Notes: generated by a model not told the origin, from the letters alone. A stretch of 64,000 bases of DNA from Aquimixticola soesokkakensis (GCF_900172375.1 NZ_FWFS01000009.1:150168-214167); one strand, 5' to 3'; shown: positions 34,881 through 46,678, numbered from the stretch's first letter. Program-made: numbers and translations.

Positions 34881-36638
34881 ATGCCGGTTCTGTCGCGCCG
34901 CGTTGCGGTTGTTTTGATCTTTGCGGCGCTGCTGGCGGTGTTTACGGTCGGGGTGTGGCAGCTGTCCTATCGCTCGACGCTGGATCAGGCCGCGGCGCGC
35001 GGGCGGGCCAGCATGACCCTGGCGGCGGACCGTCTGACCGGCGCGTTGAAACGCTACCGCGAGATTGCGGTCATCCTGTCGGATCATCCCAGTTTGCACA
35101 GCCTTGTGGTTCAGGCGCGTCCCGATGCGGTGGCGCGCGCAGGGGCGCATGATCTTTTGGTAAAAATGGCCGATAAGACCGGCACCCAATCCATCACCGT
35201 TGTCGGGCGCGACGGCGTGATGCGCGCCAGTTCCAGCGGTCTGCCGCTGCCTGCGGGGGTGGCCCCTGCGGTGACGCGGGCGCTTGAGGGGGCCTTGGGG
35301 GCGGCGCATTTCGTGGATGAGGCGGGGCAGCGGCGCTATGTCCATGCCGCGCCGATCTTTGACGGGGCGGGGCCTGCGGTGGGGGCGATTGTTGTATCCA
35401 CCGATGTGGCAGGAATCGAATGGGGCTGGCCGGTGACCCCCTCGGCGGTGTTTTTCACCGATGACAGCGGCGTGGTCTTTGTCACCAATCTGACCGAGCT
35501 GGTGTTGGCGGGCAGTGCGCAGCGCCCCTTTCCGCTGGTCGCGCAGACCCGGGTCGGGGCGCATCTGGTCTGGCGGCTCGATGGCGGCCCCTACATCCCC
35601 GATCGCGCGCTCTATCTGACGCAGGAGATGCCGGTGGTCGGGTTTACGGGGGCGCTTTTGCTGGATGTGGCGCCCGTGCGGGCGCTGGCGTGGCGCACGG
35701 CGGGGATGGCGGCGGCGCTTTGCCTTGCGTTCGGGGCGCTGCTGTTTCTGGCGACCGAGCGCAGGCGTGCGCTGGCGATGGCCAACCGCAAGCTGGAAGC
35801 GCGGGTGCAGGCGCGCACCAGCGAGCTGCGCCGCGCCATTGCGGAGCTGACGCGCGAGGTGGGCGAGCGGACCCGCGCCGAGGCGCAGTTGACGCGTGCG
35901 CAGGCCGATCTGGTGCAGGCGGGCAAGCTGTCGGCCTTGGGGCAGATGTCGGCGGGCATCAGCCATGAATTGAACCAGCCTTTGATGGCGATCCGCTCGT
36001 TTGCCGAAAACGCGGCGCTGTTTGTCGAGCGCGACCAGCCCGACAAAGCGGCGCAGAACCTGCTGCGGATTTCGGAGCTGGCGCGCCGGATGGGGCGCAT
36101 TATCAAGAACTTGCGGGCCTTTGCGCGCCAGGAACCCGAAGCGCTGACAGATGTGGAATTGCGCGGGGTGGTCGAGGCGGCTCTGGAGATGGCCAATAGC
36201 AAGATCGCGGCGGCGCAGGTGCAGGTCGACTTTGCGCAGGGGCCGAAAATCTGGGCGCGCGGGGGCGAGGTGCGCCTGCAACAGGTGGTGCTGAACCTGA
36301 TGTCCAATGCCGTCGATGCGATGGTCGGACAGGCGCACCGCGTGCTCACGATCACGCTGGATGGGGCGCAGCAGTCCGGCATGGTACGTTTGAGCATCGC
36401 GGATACGGGTAGCGGCATCAGCGATCCCGACCGGATTTTCGACCCGTTCTACACCACCAAAGAGGTAGGGGCCGCCGAGGGGATGGGGCTGGGCCTGTCG
36501 ATCAGCTACGGGTTGGTGCAGGGCTTTGGCGGTCAAATCCGCGGGCGCAACAAGGCGCAGGGCGGTGCGCAGTTTGATATTGATCTTCAACCCGCGCGGG
36601 CCTTTGTGCCCGTTGCGGCGCTACAAAAGGGCGCGTGA
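34881..36638 (+). CDS. dctB: C4-dicarboxylate sensor histidine kinase (DctB type)
   Basis: 585 residues from the ATG at 34881, with AGGAGG 4 bases upstream. One membrane helix (about 8-27), a periplasmic double-PDC/Cache region, a second helix (about 273-293) and a coiled coil precede the kinase. The H-box is SAGISHELNQPLMAIRSFAE; the N-box LNLMSNAVDAM, DTGSGI, FYTTK and GLGLSISYGLVQGFGG follow. The stop is directly followed by the dctD ATG. The TRAP genes dctPQM just downstream support a C4-dicarboxylate role. Confidence 0.93.
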   Translation: MPVLSRRVAVVLIFAALLAVFTVGVWQLSYRSTLDQAAARGRASMTLAADRLTGALKRYREIAVILSDHPSLHSLVVQARPDAVARAGAHDLLVKMADKTGTQSITVVGRDGVMRASSSGLPLPAGVAPAVTRALEGALGAAHFVDEAGQRRYVHAAPIFDGAGPAVGAIVVSTDVAGIEWGWPVTPSAVFFTDDSGVVFVTNLTELVLAGSAQRPFPLVAQTRVGAHLVWRLDGGPYIPDRALYLTQEMPVVGFTGALLLDVAPVRALAWRTAGMAAALCLAFGALLFLATERRRALAMANRKLEARVQARTSELRRAIAELTREVGERTRAEAQLTRAQADLVQAGKLSALGQMSAGISHELNQPLMAIRSFAENAALFVERDQPDKAAQNLLRISELARRMGRIIKNLRAFARQEPEALTDVELRGVVEAALEMANSKIAAAQVQVDFAQGPKIWARGGEVRLQQVVLNLMSNAVDAMVGQAHRVLTITLDGAQQSGMVRLSIADTGSGISDPDRIFDPFYTTKEVGAAEGMGLGLSISYGLVQGFGGQIRGRNKAQGGAQFDIDLQPARAFVPVAALQKGA

Positions 36639-37874
36639 ATGGAAAGCACTCGGCAGGTTTTGCTGGTCGATGACGATGCCCATGTGCGCGAGGCGCTGGG
36701 GCAGACGCTGGAACTGGCCGATTTGGTTCCGGTGCTCGCGGGCAGCTACATCGCGGCCAAGGATCACGTGTCCAAAGCCTTTGCCGGCGTCATCGTGAGC
36801 GATGTGCGGATGCCGGGCAAGGACGGTTTTCAGTTGCTGGAATATGTGATGGGAATCGACAGGGAATTGCCGGTGATCCTGCTGACCGGCGAGGGCGATA
36901 TCCCGATGGCGGTGCGGGGCATTGCGGCGGGCGCGTTTGATTTTCTCGAAAAACCCTGCGCGCCGCAGGATCTGTTGGCGACGGTGGAAAAGGCGCTGAA
37001 AACCCGCGCTCTGGTGCTGGAAAACCGTCGTCTCACCCGCGCGGTCGAAGCCGGAGATGCGGCGGCACGCCTGTTGCGCGGCGTCTCGGCGGCGGCGCAG
37101 GCGATGCGCTTTGAGGCCCGGGCAGTGGCGCGCACGGCGGCGGATGTGCTGGTCACCGGCGAGGCAGGGGCCGGCACGGCCAAAATGGCCGAAGTGGTGC
37201 ATTTGCTCGGGGCCGGATCGAACGCGCCCTTTCTCAAACTGCCCGCGATGGGCCAGAGTGCCGAAAGCCTTGCGCAGGCCTTCGAGCGGGCCGAGGACGG
37301 GTCGGTGTTTCTCGACGAGGTCGCCCATCTCAGCCCGAATGCGCAGTTTGCCCTGCTGGAATTGCTCGAAACCCACGCGCGCCCGCGGGTGATCGCGGGC
37401 ACCTATGCCGATCTGGCGCGCGAGGTCAGCGAGGGGCGCTATTCGGCGGATCTTTACTACCGTTTGCAGGCGGCAAAGGTCAATATTCCGGCCCTGCGCG
37501 ACCGGCGCGAAGACATTCCGGTGCTCTTTGCGCATTATGTGGATATTGCCTGCGAGCAGTCGGATTTACCGGTGCCCCAGATCACCCCCGATGTCATCGC
37601 GCGGCTGATGGCGCAGGATTGGCCGGGCAATGCGCGCTCGCTGATGAATGCGGCGATGCGCTTTGCCATGGGGTTGTCGGAGGGCGAGGATGCGCGCGCC
37701 GAACTGGGCCTGTCGGAACAATTGGCACAGGTCGAGCGGTCGCTGTTGATCGCTGCGCTGCAACGCCACGGCGGCAATGCCACCGAGGCTGCCAAGGGGC
37801 TAAAGTTGCCGCGCAAGACATTTTACGACAAATTGCTGCGCCACGGGCTGCGCGCGGATCTGTATCGCGGCTGA
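36639..37874 (+). CDS. dctD: DctD-type response regulator with degenerate AAA+ domain
   Basis: 411 residues: receiver (phospho-Asp55 in VSDVRMPG, Lys105), AAA+ region and a Fis-type helix-turn-helix at the end (GGNATEAAKGLKLPRKTFYD). Walker A is changed to GEAGAGTAK (174-182), without the GKT/GKE order, and the stretch that should hold GAFTGA (about 200-220) is missing; Walker B VFLDEV remains. It therefore cannot contact sigma-54 in the normal way and probably works as a sigma-70-type regulator. It starts one base after dctB. Confidence 0.9.
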   Translation: MESTRQVLLVDDDAHVREALGQTLELADLVPVLAGSYIAAKDHVSKAFAGVIVSDVRMPGKDGFQLLEYVMGIDRELPVILLTGEGDIPMAVRGIAAGAFDFLEKPCAPQDLLATVEKALKTRALVLENRRLTRAVEAGDAAARLLRGVSAAAQAMRFEARAVARTAADVLVTGEAGAGTAKMAEVVHLLGAGSNAPFLKLPAMGQSAESLAQAFERAEDGSVFLDEVAHLSPNAQFALLELLETHARPRVIAGTYADLAREVSEGRYSADLYYRLQAAKVNIPALRDRREDIPVLFAHYVDIACEQSDLPVPQITPDVIARLMAQDWPGNARSLMNAAMRFAMGLSEGEDARAELGLSEQLAQVERSLLIAALQRHGGNATEAAKGLKLPRKTFYDKLLRHGLRADLYRG

Positions 37875-37895
37875 CCCTTGGGCGGGGCGCGCTGG

Positions 37896-37989
37896 GTGAG
37901 GCTTTGAAGCGGTGAGGCTTTGAAGCGGTGAGTCGGGGACGCCGTGAGTCTGGGAAGCCGTGAGTCTGGGACGCCGTGAGTCTGGGGGA
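37896..37989. repeat. 16-bp tandem repeat, nearly six units
   Basis: Units start at 37896, 37912, 37928, 37944, 37960 and 37976. The first two are GTGAGGCTTTGAAGCG; the others are GTGAGTCTGGGACGCC and variants. The 16-base period does not keep a reading frame, so it is noncoding. It lies between dctD and the dctPQM operators. Confidence 0.88.
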
Positions 37990-38007
37990 AAACCCGTCGT
38001 GCACAGC

Positions 38008-38025
38008 TGTGCGGTTTTTCGCACA
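38008..38025. promoter_or_regulatory. Candidate DctD operator 1
   Basis: TGTGCGGTTTTTCGCACA: a perfect 6-bp inverted repeat TGTGCG/CGCACA with a 6-base spacer, extended by C and G on the outside. Confidence 0.6.
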
Positions 38026-38040
38026 GAGGGTGAAATCACG

Positions 38041-38058
38041 CGTGCGAAAAAAGTGACA
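38041..38058. promoter_or_regulatory. Candidate DctD operator 2
   Basis: CGTGCGAAAAAAGTGACA matches the complement of operator 1 at 13 of 18 positions and starts exactly 33 bases (about three helical turns) later, about 200 bases before dctP. No sigma-54 -24/-12 element was found downstream. Confidence 0.5.
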
Positions 38059-38244
38059 CATGCGGGTAGGTCTTGTGTCGATCCACATGAGAAGTTTCGC
38101 CTAATAGTCTGATTAAAAGTAAAAATTATACCAATTTCACGAAGGTGTCACATCGCCCTTGTGAGGGGCGGTTCACGGCGATTTGATGTCTGCAATCTGT
38201 TTGATCTTTGAGCAGATGGAGGAAACATGTCTGGGAGGACATCC

Positions 38245-39246
38245 ATGAAATTTCTCGCAACCGCCGCTACGGCGCTCGCTTTGTCTGTCACCGCAACATC
38301 CGCTTTCGCTGCCTGCGACGAGGGCGAAATGGTGATCAAATTCAGCCACGTCACCAACACCGACAAACATCCCAAAGGGATCGCGGCGAACCTTTTTGCC
38401 GAGCGTGTGAACGACCAGATGGACGGGCGTGCCTGTGTCGAGGTCTTCCCGAACTCGACGCTGTACAACGACGATCAGGTGCTTGAGGCGATGTTGCAGG
38501 GCGACGTGCAGATGGCCGCCCCGTCGCTGTCGAAATTCGAAACTTTCACCAAGGTGTTCGGCCTGTTCGATCTGCCCTTCATGTTCAAAAACATGGATGC
38601 GGTGGATGAATTCCAGAACTCGCCCACCGGTCAGGACATGAAATCCTCGATGGAGCGTCGCGGTCTGGTCGGCCTTGAATTCTGGCACTCGGGCATGAAA
38701 CAGTTCTCGGCCAACAAGCCGCTGTTGGAGCCGGGCGATGCCAAGGGTCTGAAGTTCCGCGTCCAGCCCTCGGATGTGCTGGTTGCCCAGATGAAAGCGC
38801 TTGGCGCATCGCCCCAACCGATGGCTTTTGCCGAAGTCTACGGCGCGCTGCAAACCGGCGTTGTGGACGGGCAGGAGAACACATGGTCCAACACCTACGG
38901 CCAGAAATTCTTCGAGGTGCAGGACGGTGTGACCGAAACCAACCACGGCGTGCTTGACTACATGGTCGTGACCTCTGCCGACTGGTGGGACAGCCTTGAC
39001 GCCGATCTGCGCGACGAGATCGCCCAGATCATGCATGAGGTGTCGATGGAGCGCAACGCCGCCGTCGGCGAGGTCGAACTGCAGAGCCGTCAGGCGATCC
39101 TCGATGCGGGCGGCGAAATCCGTGAACTCACCCCCGAGCAGCGTCAGGACTGGGTCGAAGTGATGATGCCCGTCTGGGAAGAATTCGCCGATGACGTTGG
39201 CCAGAGCAACATCGACATGGCGCAGGAAATCAACGCCAAACACTAA
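38245..39246 (+). CDS. dctP: TRAP transporter C4-dicarboxylate-binding protein DctP
   Basis: 333 residues with a signal peptide cut near SAFA-ACDEG. The binding-protein sequence FSHVTNTDKHPKGIAANLFA, SKFETFTKVFGLFDLPFMF, and the carboxylate-binding region GLKFRVQPSDV and GALQTGVVDGQENTWSNTY are typical; the last is the TRAP signature with the binding Arg. The ATG at 38245 after GGGAGGA is preferred for the signal peptide; an ATG at 38227 after GGAGGAAAC is the alternative. Confidence 0.95.
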   Translation: MKFLATAATALALSVTATSAFAACDEGEMVIKFSHVTNTDKHPKGIAANLFAERVNDQMDGRACVEVFPNSTLYNDDQVLEAMLQGDVQMAAPSLSKFETFTKVFGLFDLPFMFKNMDAVDEFQNSPTGQDMKSSMERRGLVGLEFWHSGMKQFSANKPLLEPGDAKGLKFRVQPSDVLVAQMKALGASPQPMAFAEVYGALQTGVVDGQENTWSNTYGQKFFEVQDGVTETNHGVLDYMVVTSADWWDSLDADLRDEIAQIMHEVSMERNAAVGEVELQSRQAILDAGGEIRELTPEQRQDWVEVMMPVWEEFADDVGQSNIDMAQEINAKH

Positions 39247-39266
39247 TTTGCACACATGCAGATCGT

Positions 39267-39298
39267 GCGGTCCTGCCTTTGCGGGCGGGGCCGCTTTT
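39267..39298 (+). terminator. Attenuator-like stem-loop between dctP and dctQ
   Basis: GCGGTCCTGCC pairs with GGCGGGGCCGC (two G-U pairs) around TTTGCG, then TTTT. Such a hairpin would lower expression of the membrane subunits relative to the binding protein. Confidence 0.65.
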
Positions 39299-39323
39299 GT
39301 CATCATCCAGCGAGGGGGCCGAC

Positions 39324-40013
39324 ATGGCATCGCAGGGGCATTCACCCGCATCGGGCACATTCTGGGACACCTTCGAGGAAAGCGTCATCGCCTTTATCCT
39401 CGGCGCGATGACCCTTGTGACCTTCATCAACGTGGTCTTGCGCTACGTGTTCAACCATTCGTTTATCTGGGGTCTCGAAGTGACCCTGATCCTCTTTGCA
39501 TGGCTGGTGCTGCTGGGCATTTCCTACGGCTTCAAAAAGACCATGCATCTGGGCGTGGATGCGATCATCAACCTGTTGCCGACGCGCGCGCAACGGGTGA
39601 CGGCGCTGGTCTCGGCGCTGGCCTGTCTGGTCTATGCGCTGCTGCTGCTCAAGGGCGCGTGGGACTACTGGGCGCCCTATGCGGGGCTGGATCGCACCGC
39701 CGGTCGCTGGTTCCCGCTGGGCTTTGAGGCGACGCGCGATCAGGCCTGGTACGTCACCGATCAGGTGCCGATGATCTGGGTGTTCAAATGGTTGGAGCCG
39801 CTGATCAACATGGGCGAAACCTATGACAAGCTGCCCCGCGTCATTCCCTATTTCGTGCTGCCCTTTGGCATTTTGTTGCTGGTGGTGCGTGTCGCCCAGG
39901 CCGGGCTGCGCATCATTCGCGGCGAACAGAAAAGCCTGATTGTCAGCCACGAGGCCGAAGAAGACGTCGAGCGTGCCGCCATCGATGCCACGCCAGACGC
40001 GAAAGAGGTATAA
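39324..40013 (+). CDS. dctQ: TRAP transporter small permease DctQ
   Basis: 229 residues from the ATG at 39324 with GAGGGGG upstream. Four membrane helices are visible (e.g. SVIAFILGAMTLVTFINVVL, LILFAWLVLLGISYG). The insert after helix 3 (about 110-155) and the polar tail fit the larger DctQ of C4-dicarboxylate systems. DctQ forms a fused or tight complex with DctM. Confidence 0.93.
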   Translation: MASQGHSPASGTFWDTFEESVIAFILGAMTLVTFINVVLRYVFNHSFIWGLEVTLILFAWLVLLGISYGFKKTMHLGVDAIINLLPTRAQRVTALVSALACLVYALLLLKGAWDYWAPYAGLDRTAGRWFPLGFEATRDQAWYVTDQVPMIWVFKWLEPLINMGETYDKLPRVIPYFVLPFGILLLVVRVAQAGLRIIRGEQKSLIVSHEAEEDVERAAIDATPDAKEV

Positions 40014-40016
40014 CCC

Positions 40017-41405
40017 ATGGAAGTGCTCCTTCTTTTTGTGATGATCGTCGGCATGTTGCTGATCGGTGTGCCGATTGCGGTCTCGCTTGGCCTGTCGTCG
40101 ATCCTGTTCATGCTGCTGTTTTCCACCGACAGCCTCGCCTCCGTGGCGCAGTCGCTCTATCAGGGCATGGCGGGGCATTACACGCTGCTGGCGATCCCGT
40201 TTTTCATCCTTGCTTCGTCCTTCATGTCCACGGGCGGCGTGGCCAAGCGCATCGTGCGGTTTTCCATCGCGCTTGTAGGCCATTTTCCCGGCGGTCTGGC
40301 GATTGCAGGGGTCTTTGCCTGCATGATTTTTGCCGCGCTGTCGGGCTCCTCGCCGGCCACGGTGGTCGCCATCGGGTCGATCGTCATCGCCGCGATGCGC
40401 GAGATGGGCTATTCCAAGGATTTCGCCGCCGGTGTCATCTGTAACGCCGGAACGCTGGGCATTCTGATCCCGCCCTCCATCGTGATGGTGGTCTACGCCT
40501 CTGCGACCGAAGTTTCCGTGGGCCGCATGTTCCTTGCGGGTGTCATTCCGGGCATTCTGGCGGGCACCATGTTGATGGTCGCGATCTATGTCATCGCCAA
40601 GGTCAAGAACCTGCCCAAAGGCGAATGGGCCGGTTGGGGCGAAGTCTATGCCTCCTTCAAGGACGCCTTTTGGGGTCTGATGCTGATCGTCATCATCATG
40701 GTCGGCATCTATGGCATTCCCGGCATTACGGGGGCGATTTTCACGCCCACCGAAGCGGCGGCTGTCGCCTCGATCTACGCCTTTATCGTGGCCACCTTTG
40801 TCTATCGCGACATGGGGCCGCTGAACGAGGATGGGGTTGCCGTGCCGCTGGCCAAACGCCCCTCGGCGTTGATCACGGCGCTGGTGCATCCCGATACACG
40901 CAAGACGCTGCTGGATGCGGGCAAGCTGACCATCATGCTGATGTTCATCATCGCCAATGCGCTGATCCTCAAACATGTGCTGACCGCCGAACAGGTGCCC
41001 CAACAGATCGCCGGTGCGATGCTGGACGCAGGCTTTGGCAAGATCATGTTCCTGATCGTCGTCAATATCATCCTGCTGATCGGCGGGCAGTTCATGGAAC
41101 CCTCGGGGCTGATCGTGATCGTCGCGCCGCTGGTGTTCCCGATTGCGCTGCAACTGGGTGTCGATCCGATCCATCTGGGCATCATCATGGTGGTGAACAT
41201 GGAAATCGGGATGATCACCCCGCCCGTCGGTCTGAACCTCTTTGTGACCTCTGGTGTGGCGGGCATGCCGATGATGGCCGTGGTGCGCGCCGCGGCGCCC
41301 TTCCTGGCGATCCTCTTTGTGTTCCTGATCCTTGTCACCTATGTGCCGTGGATTTCGACGGCGCTGCCCACGGCAGTGATGGGACCGGAGATCATCATAA
41401 AATAG
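40017..41405 (+). CDS. dctM: TRAP transporter large permease DctM
   Basis: 462 residues with about 12 membrane helices, the sodium-driven transport subunit. Family motifs include SVAQSLYQGMAGHYTLLAIP, FAALSGSSPATVVAIGSI, CNAGTLGILIPPSIVMVVYA and MEIGMITPPVGLNLFVTS. It starts 3 bases after dctQ and is followed by a strong terminator. Confidence 0.96.
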   Translation: MEVLLLFVMIVGMLLIGVPIAVSLGLSSILFMLLFSTDSLASVAQSLYQGMAGHYTLLAIPFFILASSFMSTGGVAKRIVRFSIALVGHFPGGLAIAGVFACMIFAALSGSSPATVVAIGSIVIAAMREMGYSKDFAAGVICNAGTLGILIPPSIVMVVYASATEVSVGRMFLAGVIPGILAGTMLMVAIYVIAKVKNLPKGEWAGWGEVYASFKDAFWGLMLIVIIMVGIYGIPGITGAIFTPTEAAAVASIYAFIVATFVYRDMGPLNEDGVAVPLAKRPSALITALVHPDTRKTLLDAGKLTIMLMFIIANALILKHVLTAEQVPQQIAGAMLDAGFGKIMFLIVVNIILLIGGQFMEPSGLIVIVAPLVFPIALQLGVDPIHLGIIMVVNMEIGMITPPVGLNLFVTSGVAGMPMMAVVRAAAPFLAILFVFLILVTYVPWISTALPTAVMGPEIIIK

Positions 41406-41462
41406 GGCGCAGGCCCCAAATGTTTCGCGCGCCTCTCTCCTCCCTTCGAGCGCGCGATGCCC

Positions 41463-41494
41463 GAGGCCGCCAGTGCAGACTGGCGGCCTTTTTT
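41463..41494 (+). terminator. Intrinsic terminator of dctPQM
   Basis: AGGCCGCCAGT and ACTGGCGGCCT pair around GCAG, followed by TTTTT. Confidence 0.92.
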
Positions 41495-41504
41495 GTGCCT
41501 CTGT

Positions 41505-41520
41505 CGCGCGCGCGCGCGCG
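41505..41520. repeat. (CG)8 dinucleotide tract
   Basis: Sixteen bases of alternating C and G, 10 bases after the dctPQM terminator, a potential Z-DNA segment. The rest of the spacer 41521-41666 shows nothing. Confidence 0.85.
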
Positions 41521-41666
41521 GGCTGCAGGGTTATTCATTCAAGAAATTGATTTTGTACTGACAAGCGCTGCGCTTTGTGCGAGGGCAGGGGCAGAACCTG
41601 AAAACAGCAGCGGAGCGCAGCGATGGCACAGATCACACCAGAATTCCCGTCGGGGCGGGCGGGCCG

Positions 41667-42092
41667 ATGATTACCGAATTTACACCGCTTGTGTCGCTGG
41701 GGGGCGGGCTGTTGATCGGCCTTGGCGCGGTGCTTTTGATGCTGGCTGACGGGCGGATTTTCGGCGCGACCGGCGTGCTGACGGGGGTGTTGTTGCCGCA
41801 TGGCCGCAGCGACTGGATCTGGCGCGCCGTTGCGCTGGCGGGGATGATGACGGGGCCATTCGTTTTTGCCGCCTTCAGCGGTCATCTGCCCGAGATCAGC
41901 GTGCCTGTGTCCAAATTCGGGCTGATCGTCGGTGGCGTGATCGTCGGAATCGGGGTGACGCTTGGCGCGGGCTGCACCTCGGGGCACGGGGTGTGCGGCC
42001 TGGCGCGGCTCAGCCCGCGCTCGGCGGTCGCGGTTGTGACCTTTATGGTCACGGCCGGGCTGACGGTTTTCACCCTGCGCCACCTGTTGTGA
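41667..42092 (+). CDS. YeeE/YedE-family sulfur transport-like membrane protein
   Basis: 141 residues with four membrane helices. The family motif [18 protein letters not shown] holds the conserved cysteines that pass sulfur (thiosulfate) in TsuA-like proteins. The ATG at 41667 gives a direct start into helix 1; the longer frame upstream is polar and unlikely. Half-size unit that pairs with the next gene (PmpA/PmpB arrangement). Confidence 0.88.
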   Translation: MITEFTPLVSLGGGLLIGLGAVLLMLADGRIFGATGVLTGVLLPHGRSDWIWRAVALAGMMTGPFVFAAFSGHLPEISVPVSKFGLIVGGVIVGIGVTLGAGCTSGHGVCGLARLSPRSAVAVVTFMVTAGLTVFTLRHLL

Positions 42093-42102
42093 GGGCACGA
42101 CG

Positions 42103-42519
42103 ATGAAACTGATCATGACCTATTTTGCGGGGCTGTTGTTCGGCCTTGGCATTTCGATGTCGGGCATGGCAAATCCGGCCAAAGTTGTGAATTTCTTCGA
42201 TGTCGCGGGCACTTGGGACCCGTCGCTCGCCTTCGTGATGGGCGGCGCGGTTCTTGTCAGCTTTTTGGGCTACCGGCAGGTGTTTCGCCGCGCGGCCCCG
42301 CTGTTCGACACCCGCTTTCACCTGCCAGCCAACCGAAAGATCGATGCGCGGCTGGTTGGCGGCGCTGCGGTGTTTGGCATCGGCTGGGGCATCGCGGGCT
42401 TTTGTCCGGGCGGGGCCTTGCCGGTGCTTTTGACCGGCAACAGCGATGTCGTGATTTTCGTGCTGGCGCTTTCGGCGGGCATTCTCATGACCAAAGCCGT
42501 GCTGAACCGGCGCGCCTGA
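42103..42519 (+). CDS. YeeE/YedE-family sulfur transport-like membrane protein (second half)
   Basis: 138 residues with four membrane helices. [18 protein letters not shown] and [17 protein letters not shown] are the second-half motifs. It lies 10 bases after the partner gene. Two half-size proteins together equal one full YeeE. The neighbouring rhodanese, although on the other strand, fits a sulfane-sulfur handling role. Confidence 0.88.
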   Translation: MKLIMTYFAGLLFGLGISMSGMANPAKVVNFFDVAGTWDPSLAFVMGGAVLVSFLGYRQVFRRAAPLFDTRFHLPANRKIDARLVGGAAVFGIGWGIAGFCPGGALPVLLTGNSDVVIFVLALSAGILMTKAVLNRRA

Positions 42520-42536
42520 ACGACGGCGCGGGCGTC

Positions 42537-42884
42537 TCAGTCGACAGCGCCGCCCGCGCGCACCCAATCCGACAGGCCGCCGTAATTGATGACCTTGTCA
42601 AACCCCAGACCGTTCAGATAGGCCCCCGCCTGCGCGGCGCGCCCGCCCACAGCGCAGTAGATCACCACCGTTTTATCGGGGTCGATGTCGGGCAAATGAT
42701 CCGCGCTTTGCGGGTCGGCGCGCATCGGCAGACTCATCAGCGGCACATGCAGGGCGCCGCGCGCCATACCGCTTTGGGCCACTTCGTCCAGTTCGCGCAC
42801 ATCCAGCAAAACCATGTCACCGGCGGCGATACCGGCCTCGACTGCGTCGGGCGTGGGCAGGGGAGCGTTGGCGGGGGTCATCAT
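42537..42884 (-). CDS. Single-domain rhodanese-like sulfurtransferase
   Basis: 115 residues from the ATG at 42884, with AAGGA 5 bases upstream. The active-site loop [15 protein letters not shown] keeps the catalytic cysteine; the N-terminal [16 protein letters not shown] and C-terminal [13 protein letters not shown] are typical. It is convergent with the YeeE/YedE pair (17-base spacer). Confidence 0.92.
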   Translation of the reverse strand: MMTPANAPLPTPDAVEAGIAAGDMVLLDVRELDEVAQSGMARGALHVPLMSLPMRADPQSADHLPDIDPDKTVVIYCAVGGRAAQAGAYLNGLGFDKVINYGGLSDWVRAGGAVD

Positions 42885-42992
42885 CTTGGTCCTTACCGTA
42901 AAACATTTGGCACAGGCTAGCATGGGCAAACGCGGACCGCGCGCAAGAAACGCTTGGTGGAAAAATCACCTTATTGTGGTCTTTTCCTGCAG

Positions 42993-43007
42993 GTTCACAA
43001 AATGTTC
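42993..43007 (+). promoter_or_regulatory. LexA (SOS) box upstream of uvrA
   Basis: GTTCACAAAATGTTC is a perfect GTTC-N7-GTTC, the alphaproteobacterial LexA site, 107 bases before the uvrA start and 108 bases from the divergent rhodanese start. Confidence 0.88.
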
Positions 43008-43114
43008 TCATTTTCCCGTTGGAAGCGCGCCGCTTCTCGCCTAAATATGGATCAACCGTTAACGCGCGCTTTCGAGCCGGCGTTACAAACGTGATTTCCG
43101 AGGATAGTTTCGAC

Positions 43115-45988
<2,874 letters not shown>

Positions 45989-46004
45989 ATCAAGGTTGGA
46001 ACGA

Positions 46005-46034
46005 AAAACCGCGCCGGTGAGGGCGCGGTTTTTT
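46005..46034 (+). terminator. Intrinsic terminator of uvrA
   Basis: AAAACCGCGCC pairs with GGCGCGGTTTT around GGTGAG, followed by TT. Confidence 0.9.
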
Positions 46035-46063
46035 CATCAAAGCCTCGCGTGGGTGGCGCGCGC

Positions 46064-46678
46064 CTACTGGTCTTCGAAATCCAGGGCTTTGGGGCGGACT
46101 TTCAGAACTTCCAGAGAGGTGCGATCAAGCAGAACCGCATCCGTTCCAAAGCGAAACCACGCAGCACCGCTGGGCGGCGCACTCAAACCCCACAGGTCCC
46201 AGTCGCGCATGCGCATCCGCCGGTCGGGCGTCCCGGCAAGCGTGTCGCCGGTTTTCACGGTTTTGGCGTGCGGGGCGGGCGTGACTTGGGTCTGAGCGGG
46301 GGGCTGGGCGGGGGCACTGGCCTTTGGTTTTGCAAGCTTGGGCGCTTTGCTTTTTGCCTTGCCCTCGACGAGAAGGCGGTTGTTTTTCAGGCTTTTGGCC
46401 TGTGCCGCGCTCAGGGTCGAGGGGGTGAACAGCGCCATGTCGAGCGGGAGCGCTGTTTGCAGGGTCGCTCCCGTGCTTGTCACGGACCCCGACGTGCTGG
46501 CGATACCTGAGGTGGCGCTGAGGACCAAAGCGAGTGCAATGCAACCTGCCCGCGCAACGCGGCGGTCCCGACGGTGCGCGCGGTCGCGCCAAAGCGCCTG
46601 AAGCCACGCATTCTGGAGCCACAAGTTTGGGCGCCGAGAGTTGGGGGGCCGAGAGTTGGGGGGGAAGTCAGGAAACAT
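46064..46678 (-). CDS. Putative exported protein with RcnB-like C-terminus
   Basis: 204 residues in this frame. A hydrophobic segment (GCIALALVLSATSGIAS, about 45-61) looks like a signal peptide preceded by an unusually long basic stretch, so the true start may be later (a TTG near residue 19 is possible). Then comes a Lys/Ala/Pro linker and a C-terminal part (DWDLWGLSAPPSGAAWFRFG, AVLLDRTSLEVLKV) resembling the RcnB family of periplasmic proteins. The first codons are made of a repeated CCGAGAGTTGGGGGG unit on the plus strand. Confidence 0.6.
   Translation of the reverse strand: MFPDFPPNSRPPNSRRPNLWLQNAWLQALWRDRAHRRDRRVARAGCIALALVLSATSGIASTSGSVTSTGATLQTALPLDMALFTPSTLSAAQAKSLKNNRLLVEGKAKSKAPKLAKPKASAPAQPPAQTQVTPAPHAKTVKTGDTLAGTPDRRMRMRDWDLWGLSAPPSGAAWFRFGTDAVLLDRTSLEVLKVRPKALDFEDQ

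Noticed and set aside
37896..37989. CRISPR array
   Set aside because: Units of 16 bases abut each other without unique spacers, and there are no cas genes.
38060..38226. Sigma-54 promoter before dctP
   Set aside because: No GG-N10-GC pair in the right context; TGTCAC...CTTGTG is too divergent.
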